Of a stretch of 64,000 nucleotides of DNA, positions 31,179 through 39,401 are shown piece after piece. The notes below the pieces were generated by a model, which worked only from the letters and a program-made list of their open reading frames with translations, made no database searches and was not told the DNA's origin. Both the position numbers and the translations under genes were made by a program. This DNA is from UBA1765 sp045615885 (GTDB lineage: Bacteria; Fibrobacterota; Fibrobacteria; Fibrobacterales; Fibrobacteraceae). The stretch spans positions 37,824 through 101,823 of the forward strand of contig JAZLFR010000010.1 of the NCBI GenBank assembly GCA_045615885.1. The letters are read 5' to 3'. The first letter of the stretch is position 1, and every line of letters starts with the position of its first letter.

Positions 31179-32621
31179 TTAAGCATTGCCGTTCTGGGCT
31201 TCTTCGCGCATGCGTTTGCGAGCGCGGCTGCCAGGTCGGTTTTTGCGTTTGTGCTTTTCTACCAAAGGAACGCTGGCGTCGCTAGCGGGCAATTGTGCAT
31301 TTTGCGGTGCGTTTTGTTGTTTTGCTTGCTGTGGGCGCGGTTTGTTTTTCTTTGGCTGGTTTTGCTGTTGCACTGCCGGGGCGCTGCCTTTGTTGCCATT
31401 GCCAGCGCTACCGCCTTTGCCGTGTCTATGCTTGCCGTGCCTGCCTTGGTTCTGCTGTGGCTGCAACGGCTGCAATTCAGGCAAGTTTGCGTAAATTGCA
31501 TGGTCGCCTTCTGGAATTTTTACGCGAGTCGCCTTTTCGATTGCCTTGAGTTCCGCTTCTTCGTCCGGGCAGCAGAAGGCGATTGCCGCGCCGTCTTTGC
31601 CGGCGCGGGCCGTACGGCCAATGCGGTGCACATACATTTCCGGGACTTCCGGCAAGTCGTAGTTGAACACGTGCGTAACGTCGTCAACGTCAATGCCGCG
31701 GGCGGCAATGTCTGTCGCTACGAGCACGCGAATCTGCTCGCATTTGAAATTGCCGAGGGCTTCCTGGCGGCGTGTCTGGCTCTTGTTACCGTGAATGGCT
31801 GCACAGGTGATGCCCGCCTTTTCAAGCGCTTCGGAAATTTTGTTTGCCCCATGCTTTGTGCGGCTGAACACGAGCACTTTTTTCATTTCCGGGTGTGTGT
31901 TCAAAAGTTCCTTGAGAAGCGCGCTCTTGCGTCGCTTTTCAATGTGATAGACCGTCTGCACAATGCGTTCGATCGGAGTGCTCTGCGGAGCAACTTCAAT
32001 GCGAACCGGGTCCTTGCCCAGAATGCTTGCGGCAAGCTTTGCAATTTCTGGCGGCATGGTTGCCGAGAAGAACAAATTTTGGCGCTTGTTCGGGAGCAGT
32101 GCAATTACCTTTTTAATGTCATGGATAAAGCCCATGTCGAGCATGCGGTCGGCTTCGTCTAAAACGAAAAATTCAAGGGTGCGAAGCGAAACCGCCTTTT
32201 GGGCTATCAAGTCGAGAAGGCGCCCCGGCGTAGCTACAAGAACATCGACTCCGTGCAATATGGATTGCTTTTGCGGAATGTCGGAAACGCCGCCAAAAAC
32301 GCAGGCGGTTGTCAGTGCTGTAAATTTTGCATATTGCTTAAAACAGTCGGCCACCTGAATGGCGAGTTCGCGCGTTGGCAAAAGCACGAGCGCGCGGGCG
32401 CACTTTGTGGACCTGAAGTTTCCAGATTCCAAAAGCAACTGCAAAATCGGGAGGGCAAATGCGGCTGTTTTCCCTGTGCCGGTTTGGGCAATGCCGCAAA
32501 GGTCCTTGCGTTCAAGCAGTGCCGGAATTGCTTTTTGCTGGATAGGGGTCGGCTCTTCGTAACCGACTTCACGTACGGCACGCTTCAATGGTTGCAGTAA
32601 ATCAAAATCTTCAAATTTCAT
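31179..32621 (-). CDS. DEAD-box ATP-dependent RNA helicase (RhlE-like)
   Basis: 480 residues from MKFEDFDLLQPLKRAV. Q motif PTPIQQKAIPALLE, Walker A AQTGTGKTAAF, DEAD motif VLDEADRMLDMG, SAT motif FFSATMPPEI, motif V TDIAARGIDVDD and motif VI HRIGRTARAG. The C-terminal tail (about 380-480) is rich in Lys, Arg, Gln, Gly and His, a likely RNA-binding tail. It unwinds short RNA duplexes in ribosome assembly or mRNA turnover. The start follows the 32633 gene by 11 bp, so it may be the last gene of the sigma-factor transcription unit. Confidence 0.94.
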   Translation of the reverse strand: MKFEDFDLLQPLKRAVREVGYEEPTPIQQKAIPALLERKDLCGIAQTGTGKTAAFALPILQLLLESGNFRSTKCARALVLLPTRELAIQVADCFKQYAKFTALTTACVFGGVSDIPQKQSILHGVDVLVATPGRLLDLIAQKAVSLRTLEFFVLDEADRMLDMGFIHDIKKVIALLPNKRQNLFFSATMPPEIAKLAASILGKDPVRIEVAPQSTPIERIVQTVYHIEKRRKSALLKELLNTHPEMKKVLVFSRTKHGANKISEALEKAGITCAAIHGNKSQTRRQEALGNFKCEQIRVLVATDIAARGIDVDDVTHVFNYDLPEVPEMYVHRIGRTARAGKDGAAIAFCCPDEEAELKAIEKATRVKIPEGDHAIYANLPELQPLQPQQNQGRHGKHRHGKGGSAGNGNKGSAPAVQQQNQPKKNKPRPQQAKQQNAPQNAQLPASDASVPLVEKHKRKNRPGSRARKRMREEAQNGNA

Positions 32622-32632
32622 AATCGGCAAAG

Positions 32633-33040
32633 TTAGCAATTAAAGCCGGTCTCAATGTCGATTAGCAAGTCCCTTAGCTCCCGCTCGTCCAGATTTTTTT
32701 GAGATTCCATTTCATTGTCGATAACTCTGTAAATCAATTTCTCAAGTTCCGGGTAGCGCGAGTCTTTTTTTAGGTCGCTAGGGTGCCTCCAGGTGATTAC
32801 TTCCACCAAGTCGCCAATCTCGTTGCCATATACGCCCTTAAAATTCGCAAGGTAATTGCGAAGCGTTTCCGAAAGTGCGCACATGAAGCGGATCTGGTTG
32901 CGGATCAGTTCAGGATCGTTGCTGAATCGTGGAGAATGGTCCCCAACGCGCAAAAACTTCCCGTTAGAGAAGTCGTAGGTAAGGGATATGCCTCGTTGAG
33001 GCGTGTTTTTGTATTCGCGCAAAGCTGCCAGCCAGTTCAT
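32633..33040 (-). CDS. Uncharacterised protein of the sigma-factor cluster
   Basis: 135 residues, soluble, no signal peptide; MNWLAALREYKNTPQRGISL at the start and a charged helical end (LDERELRDLLIDIETGF). Family not recognised. It lies 4 bp downstream of the 33045 gene in the same orientation, and the DEAD-box gene follows. The tight packing suggests co-expression with the sigma factor at 33394. Confidence 0.65.
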   Translation of the reverse strand: MNWLAALREYKNTPQRGISLTYDFSNGKFLRVGDHSPRFSNDPELIRNQIRFMCALSETLRNYLANFKGVYGNEIGDLVEVITWRHPSDLKKDSRYPELEKLIYRVIDNEMESQKNLDERELRDLLIDIETGFNC

Positions 33041-33044
33041 TTTC

Positions 33045-33383
33045 TCATCTCCAGTATTGGTCGTTGGAATAATGTGGCCGAATCATGGCGTCTGCATACG
33101 GGATCAGTTCCAGGACCGTTTTCTGGATGTCTTCTTCAGAAGGATGAAGATCGAAAAATTCATCGCGAATTCTTTTTTCGGTATCATTCAGGAACTGGGC
33201 AATGCATTCCTCCGCGTAATCGGCAGTCACATCGTATTTGTCAAAGTTGGGCGCTTCCACGTCCCATACGATTTTTTGATGGGGGTCGTGTAAGCCGCTG
33301 CGGCGAATGTTGTTCGTTGCCTTGACCTGTGCGCTATGGTTGCCTATATCGACATATAGGATTCTGTAGTTTCGCTCGAGCAT
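33045..33383 (-). CDS. Uncharacterised small acidic protein of the sigma-factor cluster
   Basis: 112 residues, MLERNYRILYVDIGNHSAQV at the start, acidic helical middle (EECIAQFLNDTEKRIRDEFF). Not recognised. It starts 10 bp after the sigma factor stop and could modulate it, in the way small partners often accompany alternative sigma factors, but no anti-sigma motif is visible. Confidence 0.62.
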   Translation of the reverse strand: MLERNYRILYVDIGNHSAQVKATNNIRRSGLHDPHQKIVWDVEAPNFDKYDVTADYAEECIAQFLNDTEKRIRDEFFDLHPSEEDIQKTVLELIPYADAMIRPHYSNDQYWR

Positions 33384-33393
33384 GCTCCCTCCG

Positions 33394-34221
33394 CTACGAG
33401 AACATGAAATCGGTCTTGTCGAGGTTCATGCTCCTGCTTTCAGCCTGGAGCTTGGCGATTGCCTTGTTGTAGATTTGGCGGATACGCTCATGCGTCAGCC
33501 CGAGTTCCTTTTCCAAATCGCGGAAGTTCTTTTCTTCGTTCTTGAAGCCGTTTACGGAGAGCACTATGTATGCTTCGCGTTCGCTCAACGTATTCAGGAG
33601 CGTTTTGCATATTTTGCTCTGATCGCTATAGTTGGTGTCGTAATCGGCCGTGAAAAGGTCGTCGGCGAGCATTGTGCCGTAGGTAACAAGGCTCATCTTG
33701 TCGTTGTCCGTATCGACATTTTTAGAAACCTTGTCGTTGAGCGAATCAAAGCGCACGCTTGCGGCGTCAAGTGCATCGCGGTCTTCTGCGCAGAGTTCTT
33801 CGCCTGCATCGACGAGCTTGTTGAGCTGGCGGCGCTTGCGGAGCACGTTTGCCGGAATATGCACTATGGATTCTTGGCTGTTGATAAGGTTCATGATCGC
33901 ACCCTTAATTTCCATGGTGGCAAAGGTGATGAATTTGTTGCCAGTATCTGGCTTGAATTTTGTAAATGCCGTGTTGAGCCCGACGATAGCTGCGCTGCGG
34001 ATGTCTTCGCTGTCGATGTGTTCGTTCTTGAACTTGTTTGCGATGGATTCCGCAAAGCGCAAGTTTGCCATGATGATCTTTTCTTTGATGCGTTCGCGCT
34101 GAAGTTCGTTGCTTGCGCTCTTGTAGGCAAAGAAGAGCTCACTTTCTTCTTGGCGGGAAAGTGGAGCGGTTTTGGAGGAGGCGATGAGGAGTCTGTAGGA
34201 GTTGCTACGGATGTTGTTCAT
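33394..34221 (-). CDS. Sigma-70 family RNA polymerase sigma factor (regions 2-4)
   Basis: 275 residues. Region 2 spans about 35-110 (NLRFAESIANKFKNEHIDSE, DIRSAAIVGLNTAFTKF, NKFITFATMEIKGAIMNLI), region 3 begins at ESIVHIPANVLRKRRQL, and region 4 ends the protein (LSEREAYIVLSVNGFKNEEK, LGLTHERIRQIYNKAIAKL). No region 1.1 is present, so it is an alternative rather than a primary sigma factor. A terminator separates it from the second sigma factor gene upstream. Regulon unknown. Confidence 0.9.
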   Translation of the reverse strand: MNNIRSNSYRLLIASSKTAPLSRQEESELFFAYKSASNELQRERIKEKIIMANLRFAESIANKFKNEHIDSEDIRSAAIVGLNTAFTKFKPDTGNKFITFATMEIKGAIMNLINSQESIVHIPANVLRKRRQLNKLVDAGEELCAEDRDALDAASVRFDSLNDKVSKNVDTDNDKMSLVTYGTMLADDLFTADYDTNYSDQSKICKTLLNTLSEREAYIVLSVNGFKNEEKNFRDLEKELGLTHERIRQIYNKAIAKLQAESRSMNLDKTDFMFS

Positions 34222-34263
34222 TGGCTTTGAACCCTTGAAAAGTTGGCGAACAGTTTTTTGGTG

Positions 34264-34305
34264 TAAAAAGGGAGAGGTAAATAGCTGTGGCTATTTTCCT
34301 TCCCC
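34264..34305 (-). terminator. Rho-independent terminator between two sigma factor genes
   Basis: On the minus strand GGGGAAGGAAAATAGC, loop CACA, GCTATTTACCTCTCCC, then TTTTTA. A long 16-position stem with three mismatches; it follows the 34327 gene. Confidence 0.82.
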
Positions 34306-34326
34306 CTGCCGGACTTGGTTTTGCGA

Positions 34327-35121
34327 TTATGCGGCGATACCGCCTGTGCCTAAATGATTCATACCGTAGAATATATTCCCGTTTTCCAGGAAGGAAAGAG
34401 GGAAATTCAAAATTTCCTGAATATCTTCCTTTGTCAAGATATTCTTGGCGGCGATTGTGGCCATCTTTTTTTCTGCTGCCTTTACAATCTGGCCGATGCG
34501 TGCGCGAGTGACTCCGAATTCTTCTGCAAGCACATGCTGCTGTTCCTGCTTGCGGTTTTCGAGGCCGTAGAACCTTATGACGATTTCGCGTTCGCGAGGG
34601 TGCAGGGCAGAAAGAAGCTTGGCAATTCTGCCCTTCTTTTCGTGAAGGAAGACCTTGTTTTCGACATTGTCTTGCGCAAGTGCGAGCATGTCGATCATGG
34701 TTTCGCAGTCTTCTTCATCATCACTGAGCGGGGTGTTGAGGGAAGTGCAGGAATATTTGTAGCCAGCATGCTTCTTTTCGTAAGGAATGCGAACCAGGTC
34801 GCTTCCCTTCAAAAGGTTGCTGAACTTGCCGCGAATCTTCCAGGTTGCATGGGTGAAGAACGAAGCATTCTTGACAGGGTCGAATGTGTCGAGGGCTTCA
34901 CCGACGGCAATTGCAGCGGTGTTTTTGAAGTCGTCCCTTTCGAGACTCGGGTGGCCGTAACCGCGGATTGTCTGGTTGACAATCCCGATGTAGTGATTGT
35001 AGAGCCTCTTGCGGGCTTCCCTGCGAATTTCCTTTCGTGATTCACTGTGCATAATATCGAAGAGCACTTCGATTTCTGCAGAGGAAAGTTTTGGAGTCTG
35101 GGTGTTGCGCATGTAGTTCAT
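34327..35121 (-). CDS. Sigma-70 family RNA polymerase sigma factor, diverged
   Basis: 264 residues. Region 2 (about 40-120) contains LYNHYIGIVNQTIRGYGHPS, DFKNTAAIAVGEALDTFDP and FFTHATWKIRGKFSNLL, followed by DLVRIPYEKK (region 3 start). Region 4 is LHPREREIVIRFYGLENR and LAEEFGVTRARIGQIVKAAE. A C-terminal extension of about 45 residues (DIQEILNFPLSFLENGN onward) has no counterpart in the 33394 factor. The two sigma factors are only distantly alike. GGAG lies 7 bases before ATG 35121. Its leader carries three hairpins. Confidence 0.87.
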   Translation of the reverse strand: MNYMRNTQTPKLSSAEIEVLFDIMHSESRKEIRREARKRLYNHYIGIVNQTIRGYGHPSLERDDFKNTAAIAVGEALDTFDPVKNASFFTHATWKIRGKFSNLLKGSDLVRIPYEKKHAGYKYSCTSLNTPLSDDEEDCETMIDMLALAQDNVENKVFLHEKKGRIAKLLSALHPREREIVIRFYGLENRKQEQQHVLAEEFGVTRARIGQIVKAAEKKMATIAAKNILTKEDIQEILNFPLSFLENGNIFYGMNHLGTGGIAA

Positions 35122-35155
35122 ATAACTACTCCGTTTGGAAGGTTACGGTCCCCTG

Positions 35156-35236
35156 GGCTTTGCTGTTTTGCAAAGCCGTTTTTAGTCGCGCACACGAGGG
35201 ACGTGTGTACGGACGCCAAAAACACGCAGTTTTTGG
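35156..35236 (-). promoter_or_regulatory. Three consecutive hairpins in the leader of the 34327 sigma gene
   Basis: GGCTTTGC-TGTTTT-GCAAAGCC (35156-35177), CACAC-N7-GTGTG (35191-35207) and CCAAAAA-CACGCAG-TTTTTGG (35216-35236). On the plus strand the first is followed by GTTTTT, so it could also stop antisense transcription. Confidence 0.6.
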
Positions 35237-35846
35237 AATGTTGCGCTAGAAAAGGAGCGGCCGTTTCATTTTGCAGTCCGAACCATTCAAAGCCCGTATA
35301 CTATTACTTCATGTGCCAATGCACCTAGGGGCGATGTGGTTCCAGACGGCTGCGAAAGACCTAGTCGGACCCAGTCTGTATGTTAGGTATTATGAGATGC
35401 TAGCTCCACCAACTGGTGAAACTGCATTTTCGCGGTTAAGCGAAGCTCCCGAAATGAAAATGGAGGTGAATGAAAGGAAAAACTCGTTCATTATGCGCCC
35501 ATATATAGTAAATTCAATGGTAATGGCAAGGGCTATTTTCTTGAAAGTACGTAAAATGTAGTTTGCAAATATAGACGTGCGGGACATTTTAGCCAAAAGG
35601 ACTGCCGTCTTGCCCAAAATACGATTGCTTGTCGGAGCAAAGTTAAGCGTGATGGCACATTCTTCTTTTCGCATATACCAAAAATAGATCCTTGGTGCGA
35701 CAAAGAATGTCACGCGGAGCTTTTTTCAAAAAAATATTTCAAAAAAAGTTGTCTCCCGTGGATGCATTGTCCATGAAATGTTATTGGATTTGCTTTAAAT
35801 GAGTTCTCTAATTGGGTAATTTTAAACTGTAAAAGAAGGACTCCTC
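35237..35846. other. Long divergent intergenic region without recognised gene
   Basis: About 600 bp between the sigma factor and the glycoside hydrolase gene. The part at 35310-35460 has several short inverted repeats (GTGC-CAAT-GCAC, CACC-AACT-GGTG, CAGAC ... GTCTG) and no plausible protein, so a small structured RNA or long leader is possible. The right part is AT-rich, with TTTTTTCAAAAAAATATTTCA at about 35720, and holds the promoter of the 35847 gene. Confidence 0.4.
35784..35812 (+). promoter_or_regulatory. Candidate sigma-70 promoter of the 35847 gene
   Basis: TTGGAT, 17-bp spacer, TCTAAT, ending 35 bases before the ATG; GAAGGA ribosome binding site at about 35833-35838. Confidence 0.45.
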
Positions 35847-37745
35847 ATGAAATTATTGAAAACTTGCCTGTTTACGCTTTCCCTTGCCTCTACTTCCGTC
35901 TTTTCTGCCGAAATTTTGAAGGTGGATCTGACTGATAGCGTGCGCACTGTTACCCATGTCGCCTCGGGCGCGCTCTACGGCATTACAAAAGATTTGCCGG
36001 CAGATGTGAATGCGCATATTGCGCCTCTCAAGGGCAATGTCTATTTGCAGCCAGCCATTAGCGGCAATGGGCATCAGCAGCCGATTGGCGATGCGTTCGA
36101 TGTTGCAAAGCGCTTGGTGAATACTACCGGCAAAGTGCAGATCCGTTTGGCAGATATATTGCCTGGCTGGCCGTATGCGTGGCCGGGCAAAGATAAATGG
36201 CTTGCCAGCGTTACAGAAATTATTCAGAAAAAACTGAATTCCGGTCTCAATAACTTTGACGGCTATGAAATCTGGAACGAACCGGATGGTACCTGGAAAA
36301 GTGAAAACGGAGATTTCCATGAAACGGTATGGAAGCCGACCTATGAACTAATCCGCAAGCTTGACCCGAATGCAAAAATCATAGGACCGTCCTATTCCTG
36401 GTTCAACTCCAGCCGCATGGATGGCTTTATAAAATTCTGCGCCGAAAATAAAGTTCTGCCAGATGTCGTAAGTTGGCACCAATGGGGCTCTGAGGGTTTT
36501 GTCGGAGCGCTCGAAGCCCTCCGCAACATTGAAAAGAAATACAATGTTTTGCCGCGAGCCATCAGCATCAACGAATACTCTTCCGACACCCATAAATATG
36601 AAGGTGCGCCCGGCGTGTCTGTGCCTTTCATTGCAAAGTTTGAACGTCACGGTGTTGAAAGTGCAATGATTTCGTGGTGGTTTACGAATTTGCCAGGCCG
36701 CCTTGGCAGTTTGCTCACCGCGCAGAATGAAAAGGGCGGTGGCTGGTGGCTCTACAAATGGTACGGCGACATGAGCGGTTACATGGCTCGCGTGACTCCG
36801 CCAAATGACAAGAGCGACAAGGTAGATGGTTTTGCCGCAGTGGATTCCAGGCAGAACTATGCAAGCATTGTGCTCGGCGGCAACTCGGTTGGCGATGTGA
36901 ATGTTGTCATCGAAAAGCTCCCTGCATTCCTTGGCGGCAAGGTCAAGGCCGTTGTTGAACGCGTCGTATGGGAAGATAAGGACAAGGCCGTTCCCAGTAC
37001 GGATTTGATTTCAGAAAAGGAACTTTCTTTGGAAGGTTCGAGCCTCACAATTCCTGTAAAGATTGAAAATGAATTTTACGCCTATCGCGTGTACTTGACT
37101 CCCGTGAATGTGCCGTTGGAACCCTTCGATGGCGTGATTGCGATTCCGGGCAAAGTGGAGGCAGAAAACTACGATAAGGCTGGTCAGGGATTTTCTTACT
37201 ACGATACGGAAAGTGAAAACAAGGGCAAGGCCTATCGCGAAGATGGAGTCGATATTGAAAAAGGTGGCGATAACTATGTGATTGGTTATACGATTGCCGA
37301 TGAATGGCTGAAGTATTCAGTGAATGTCAAGAATGCTGGTGAATACAGAATTATTGCAAATGCCGCAAGCGGTTCCGAAACTTCGGGCTTTCAGCTGTTC
37401 CTTGATGATGAAAAAATTTCTGACACGGTTGCCGTGCCTAAGACAGGTGAAGACTGGAGCGTGTTTGAAAAAATCAATGTCGGTTCGGTTTCGCTTCCAG
37501 AAGGCGAACATGTTTTGAAATTGCTCATTACCGGCAGCTATGTGAATGTCGACTGGATTGAATTTGTTGATGTGGCGACCGATGCTATCCATGCAAAAGT
37601 TCGCGTAGAGGCTCCGAATGCGGCCCGTGCGGAGTATTACGACTTGAAGGGGAACAGAATCAACAAAATGGCAACGCAGCATCCGGGAATTTATCTTGTG
37701 AAAATTCCGGGCAAAAAGTCGTTCTTGATGCGGACTGTTAAATAA
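35847..37745 (+). CDS. Secreted clan GH-A glycoside hydrolase (GH39-like) with CBM6-like module
   Basis: 632 residues. Signal peptide (cleavage near VFS, residue 20). Catalytic barrel about 25-420 with acid/base Glu145 in YEIWNEPDGTW and likely nucleophile Glu243 in ISINEYSS; the pattern fits clan GH-A, closest by eye to GH39 xylosidases, though the family is uncertain. A CBM6-like beta-sandwich follows at about 430-575 (KVEAENYDKAGQG, YVNVDWIEFVD). The C-terminus (EYYDLKGNRINKMATQHPGI, YLVKIPGKKSF) is a sorting-type tail. Probably acts on hemicellulose at or outside the cell surface. Single-gene unit ending at a terminator. Confidence 0.8.
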   Translation: MKLLKTCLFTLSLASTSVFSAEILKVDLTDSVRTVTHVASGALYGITKDLPADVNAHIAPLKGNVYLQPAISGNGHQQPIGDAFDVAKRLVNTTGKVQIRLADILPGWPYAWPGKDKWLASVTEIIQKKLNSGLNNFDGYEIWNEPDGTWKSENGDFHETVWKPTYELIRKLDPNAKIIGPSYSWFNSSRMDGFIKFCAENKVLPDVVSWHQWGSEGFVGALEALRNIEKKYNVLPRAISINEYSSDTHKYEGAPGVSVPFIAKFERHGVESAMISWWFTNLPGRLGSLLTAQNEKGGGWWLYKWYGDMSGYMARVTPPNDKSDKVDGFAAVDSRQNYASIVLGGNSVGDVNVVIEKLPAFLGGKVKAVVERVVWEDKDKAVPSTDLISEKELSLEGSSLTIPVKIENEFYAYRVYLTPVNVPLEPFDGVIAIPGKVEAENYDKAGQGFSYYDTESENKGKAYREDGVDIEKGGDNYVIGYTIADEWLKYSVNVKNAGEYRIIANAASGSETSGFQLFLDDEKISDTVAVPKTGEDWSVFEKINVGSVSLPEGEHVLKLLITGSYVNVDWIEFVDVATDAIHAKVRVEAPNAARAEYYDLKGNRINKMATQHPGIYLVKIPGKKSFLMRTVK

Positions 37746-37760
37746 AAGAGAATCTCAAAA

Positions 37761-37786
37761 TAAAAGGTGGCTAACCACCTTTTATT
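37761..37786. terminator. Bidirectional terminator
   Basis: TAAAAGGTGG, CTAA, CCACCTTTTATTTT between the convergent glycoside hydrolase and glycosyltransferase genes. Confidence 0.88.
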
Positions 37787-38951
37787 TTGTCAAGCTTTTA
37801 TAGATTTCAATCTGTTTTTTTACGATCGGTTCCCAGCTGAAGTTTTCGCGCACATGTCGCTGAGCCCCCTGGTTCAGCGCGCTTGCGAGCGCCTGGTCGC
37901 CAGCGAGTTTCTTGAACGCGTCTGCGAGAGCTTCCGGTTCCTTTTCGTTTACGAGCAAACCGGTCTTGCCGTCAATGATTACATCTGGAATACCGCCCAC
38001 GTTGCTTGCGACGACAGGCAAATCGTATTCGATCGCTTCGATCAGCACGACTCCGAGGCCCTCCGTGTCACCCTTGGAATCTACGATTGCGGGGAGCACA
38101 AAAGTGTTTGCGGACTTGTATTCGTTTTCCAAAGCTTCAGGGGAAAGCTTGCCGGTAAAAACGATGTTCGGCATATTTGCCGCTTCTGCCTGCAGGCTGT
38201 TCGTCAAGTCGCCCTGGCCCACAATGCGAATTTCAAATTTATCGCTTGGCAAAAATTTTGCCGCCTGGATCAAATAGGTCAAGCCTTTGCGCTCGATGTG
38301 GCGGCCGACAAATAAAATTTTGAATTTGTCTGTAATCGGGTGGAGCGTTCCTGTAGATGTTCCTGAAAGCGTGGTGCCGTACGGGCTGAGCTCTACATTG
38401 CAGTTTTTGATAGCCTTGATTTTGGAGGCTGTAAAGGAACTGTTTGCAAAAACGGCATTTGCCTGGCCGAGCAAAAAATGCAGAACATGCTTGACCCACT
38501 TGTGCTTTCGAATGAGCAGTAATTCTGCCCCGTGAAAGTTCAAGACTACAGGGATGCGAAAAACTTTTGCAGCTCCGAGAACAATCAGGCCGTGCGGGAA
38601 TGGCCAGTGCGCATGTATTACATCGGGCTTCCACTTTTTGCAAATGCGCAAGCACTGGATAAAACCGTTGACTATATACGGCAGGGCTAGCAACTGCATC
38701 CATGGCTTGCCTGCCATTTTGCTTGGCGCCCCCTCGTCGTGAGTCAAAATTTCAAGCGACTTGGTAAAATAGCGGAACCTGTTTACCTTGATGCCGTCGA
38801 TTTCGTGCGTCTTTAGCCCCTTGTAGGCTGGGGCCAGAACCTGTACCTCGTGGCCGGCATTGCGTAGCTCCGATAGCGAATGCCTGAGCCAGGGGACCTC
38901 GGCGTCTTCGGCAAATCTTGGGTACACGGAACCGACTACGAGAATTTTCAT
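37782..38951 (-). CDS. Glycosyltransferase family 4
   Basis: 389 residues from MKILVVGSVYPRFAEDAEVP. GT-B fold: the N-terminal acceptor domain has the GHEVQVLAPAYKG and VIHAHWPFPHGLIVLGAAKV blocks, and the C-terminal donor domain has FKILFVGRHIERKGLTYLIQ and the nucleotide-sugar site VLPAIVDSKGDTEGLGVVLI with the ExxGxxxxE-like motif. It probably builds an envelope or extracellular polysaccharide. Its ATG overlaps the stop of the upstream 38948 gene (ATGA), implying coupled translation. Confidence 0.9.
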   Translation of the reverse strand: MKILVVGSVYPRFAEDAEVPWLRHSLSELRNAGHEVQVLAPAYKGLKTHEIDGIKVNRFRYFTKSLEILTHDEGAPSKMAGKPWMQLLALPYIVNGFIQCLRICKKWKPDVIHAHWPFPHGLIVLGAAKVFRIPVVLNFHGAELLLIRKHKWVKHVLHFLLGQANAVFANSSFTASKIKAIKNCNVELSPYGTTLSGTSTGTLHPITDKFKILFVGRHIERKGLTYLIQAAKFLPSDKFEIRIVGQGDLTNSLQAEAANMPNIVFTGKLSPEALENEYKSANTFVLPAIVDSKGDTEGLGVVLIEAIEYDLPVVASNVGGIPDVIIDGKTGLLVNEKEPEALADAFKKLAGDQALASALNQGAQRHVRENFSWEPIVKKQIEIYKSLTK

Positions 38952-39373
38952 TTGTTCAGGCAAGAAGGATAGACAATCGGATTGATCTTTTCAGAGAATA
39001 CCTTGCATAGATCCTTGCGGTCGGAAAGCTTCTGGTTGAAAGCCTTCTGCAGGCGCACCCAGCCTTCTTTCTGTGTTTCCGGCATGAGGATTACGAGACC
39101 TTCTCCATCTGGCAAAAGGCCGATGGCGTCGGAGCCGCGAATATTGCTCTGCAGGCACTGCAAAAGAATATCCAAAAACAGGTTCTGGTCTCCTTCCATC
39201 GGGAGTGCTTCCTGGAGGGTAGCAAAACTTACTTCTGCATAAATGAAATACGTCTTGCTTTCGTCGCTACGCAAAATTTCTTCCTGGGCACGGCGCTCAA
39301 GGATATTCTCTGGGTAGATTACGAGAGAGAACGCATTCCTTTTTTGGAGTTGTTGAAAATATTCTTTCATCAT
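38948..39373 (-). CDS. Degenerate GGDEF-like small protein
   Basis: 141 residues from MMKEYFQQLQKRNAFSLVIY; an in-frame ATG farther upstream would enter the divergent gene. YFIYAEVSFATLQEAL, then NIRGSDAIGLLPDGEGLVIL and MPETQKEGW follow the order of a diguanylate cyclase domain (R.sD.igrlgGDEFvvllp), but the active-site GGDEF is replaced by PDGEG. It is probably not an active cyclase and may bind a nucleotide or protein partner. Coupled to the GT4 gene by a 4-bp overlap. Divergent from DUF4954, with 28 bp between start codons. Confidence 0.55.
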   Translation of the reverse strand: MMKEYFQQLQKRNAFSLVIYPENILERRAQEEILRSDESKTYFIYAEVSFATLQEALPMEGDQNLFLDILLQCLQSNIRGSDAIGLLPDGEGLVILMPETQKEGWVRLQKAFNQKLSDRKDLCKVFSEKINPIVYPSCLNK

Positions 39374-39401
39374 TTGCAGTGAATTTAGGTATTTTTGAGC
39401 T

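Noticed and set aside
31164..32162. 332-residue open frame on the plus strand
   Set aside because: Antisense to the DEAD-box helicase gene.
33382..34230. 282-residue open frame on the plus strand
   Set aside because: Antisense to the sigma factor gene at 33394; no independent support.
35290..35470. 6S or SRP RNA candidate
   Set aside because: No long closing stem with a central bubble and no SRP GGAA/GCAG tetraloop-type hairpin could be found.
35390..35713. 107-residue minus-strand frame in the long intergenic region
   Set aside because: No ribosome binding site, odd composition and no family resemblance; kept only as unexplained non-coding DNA.
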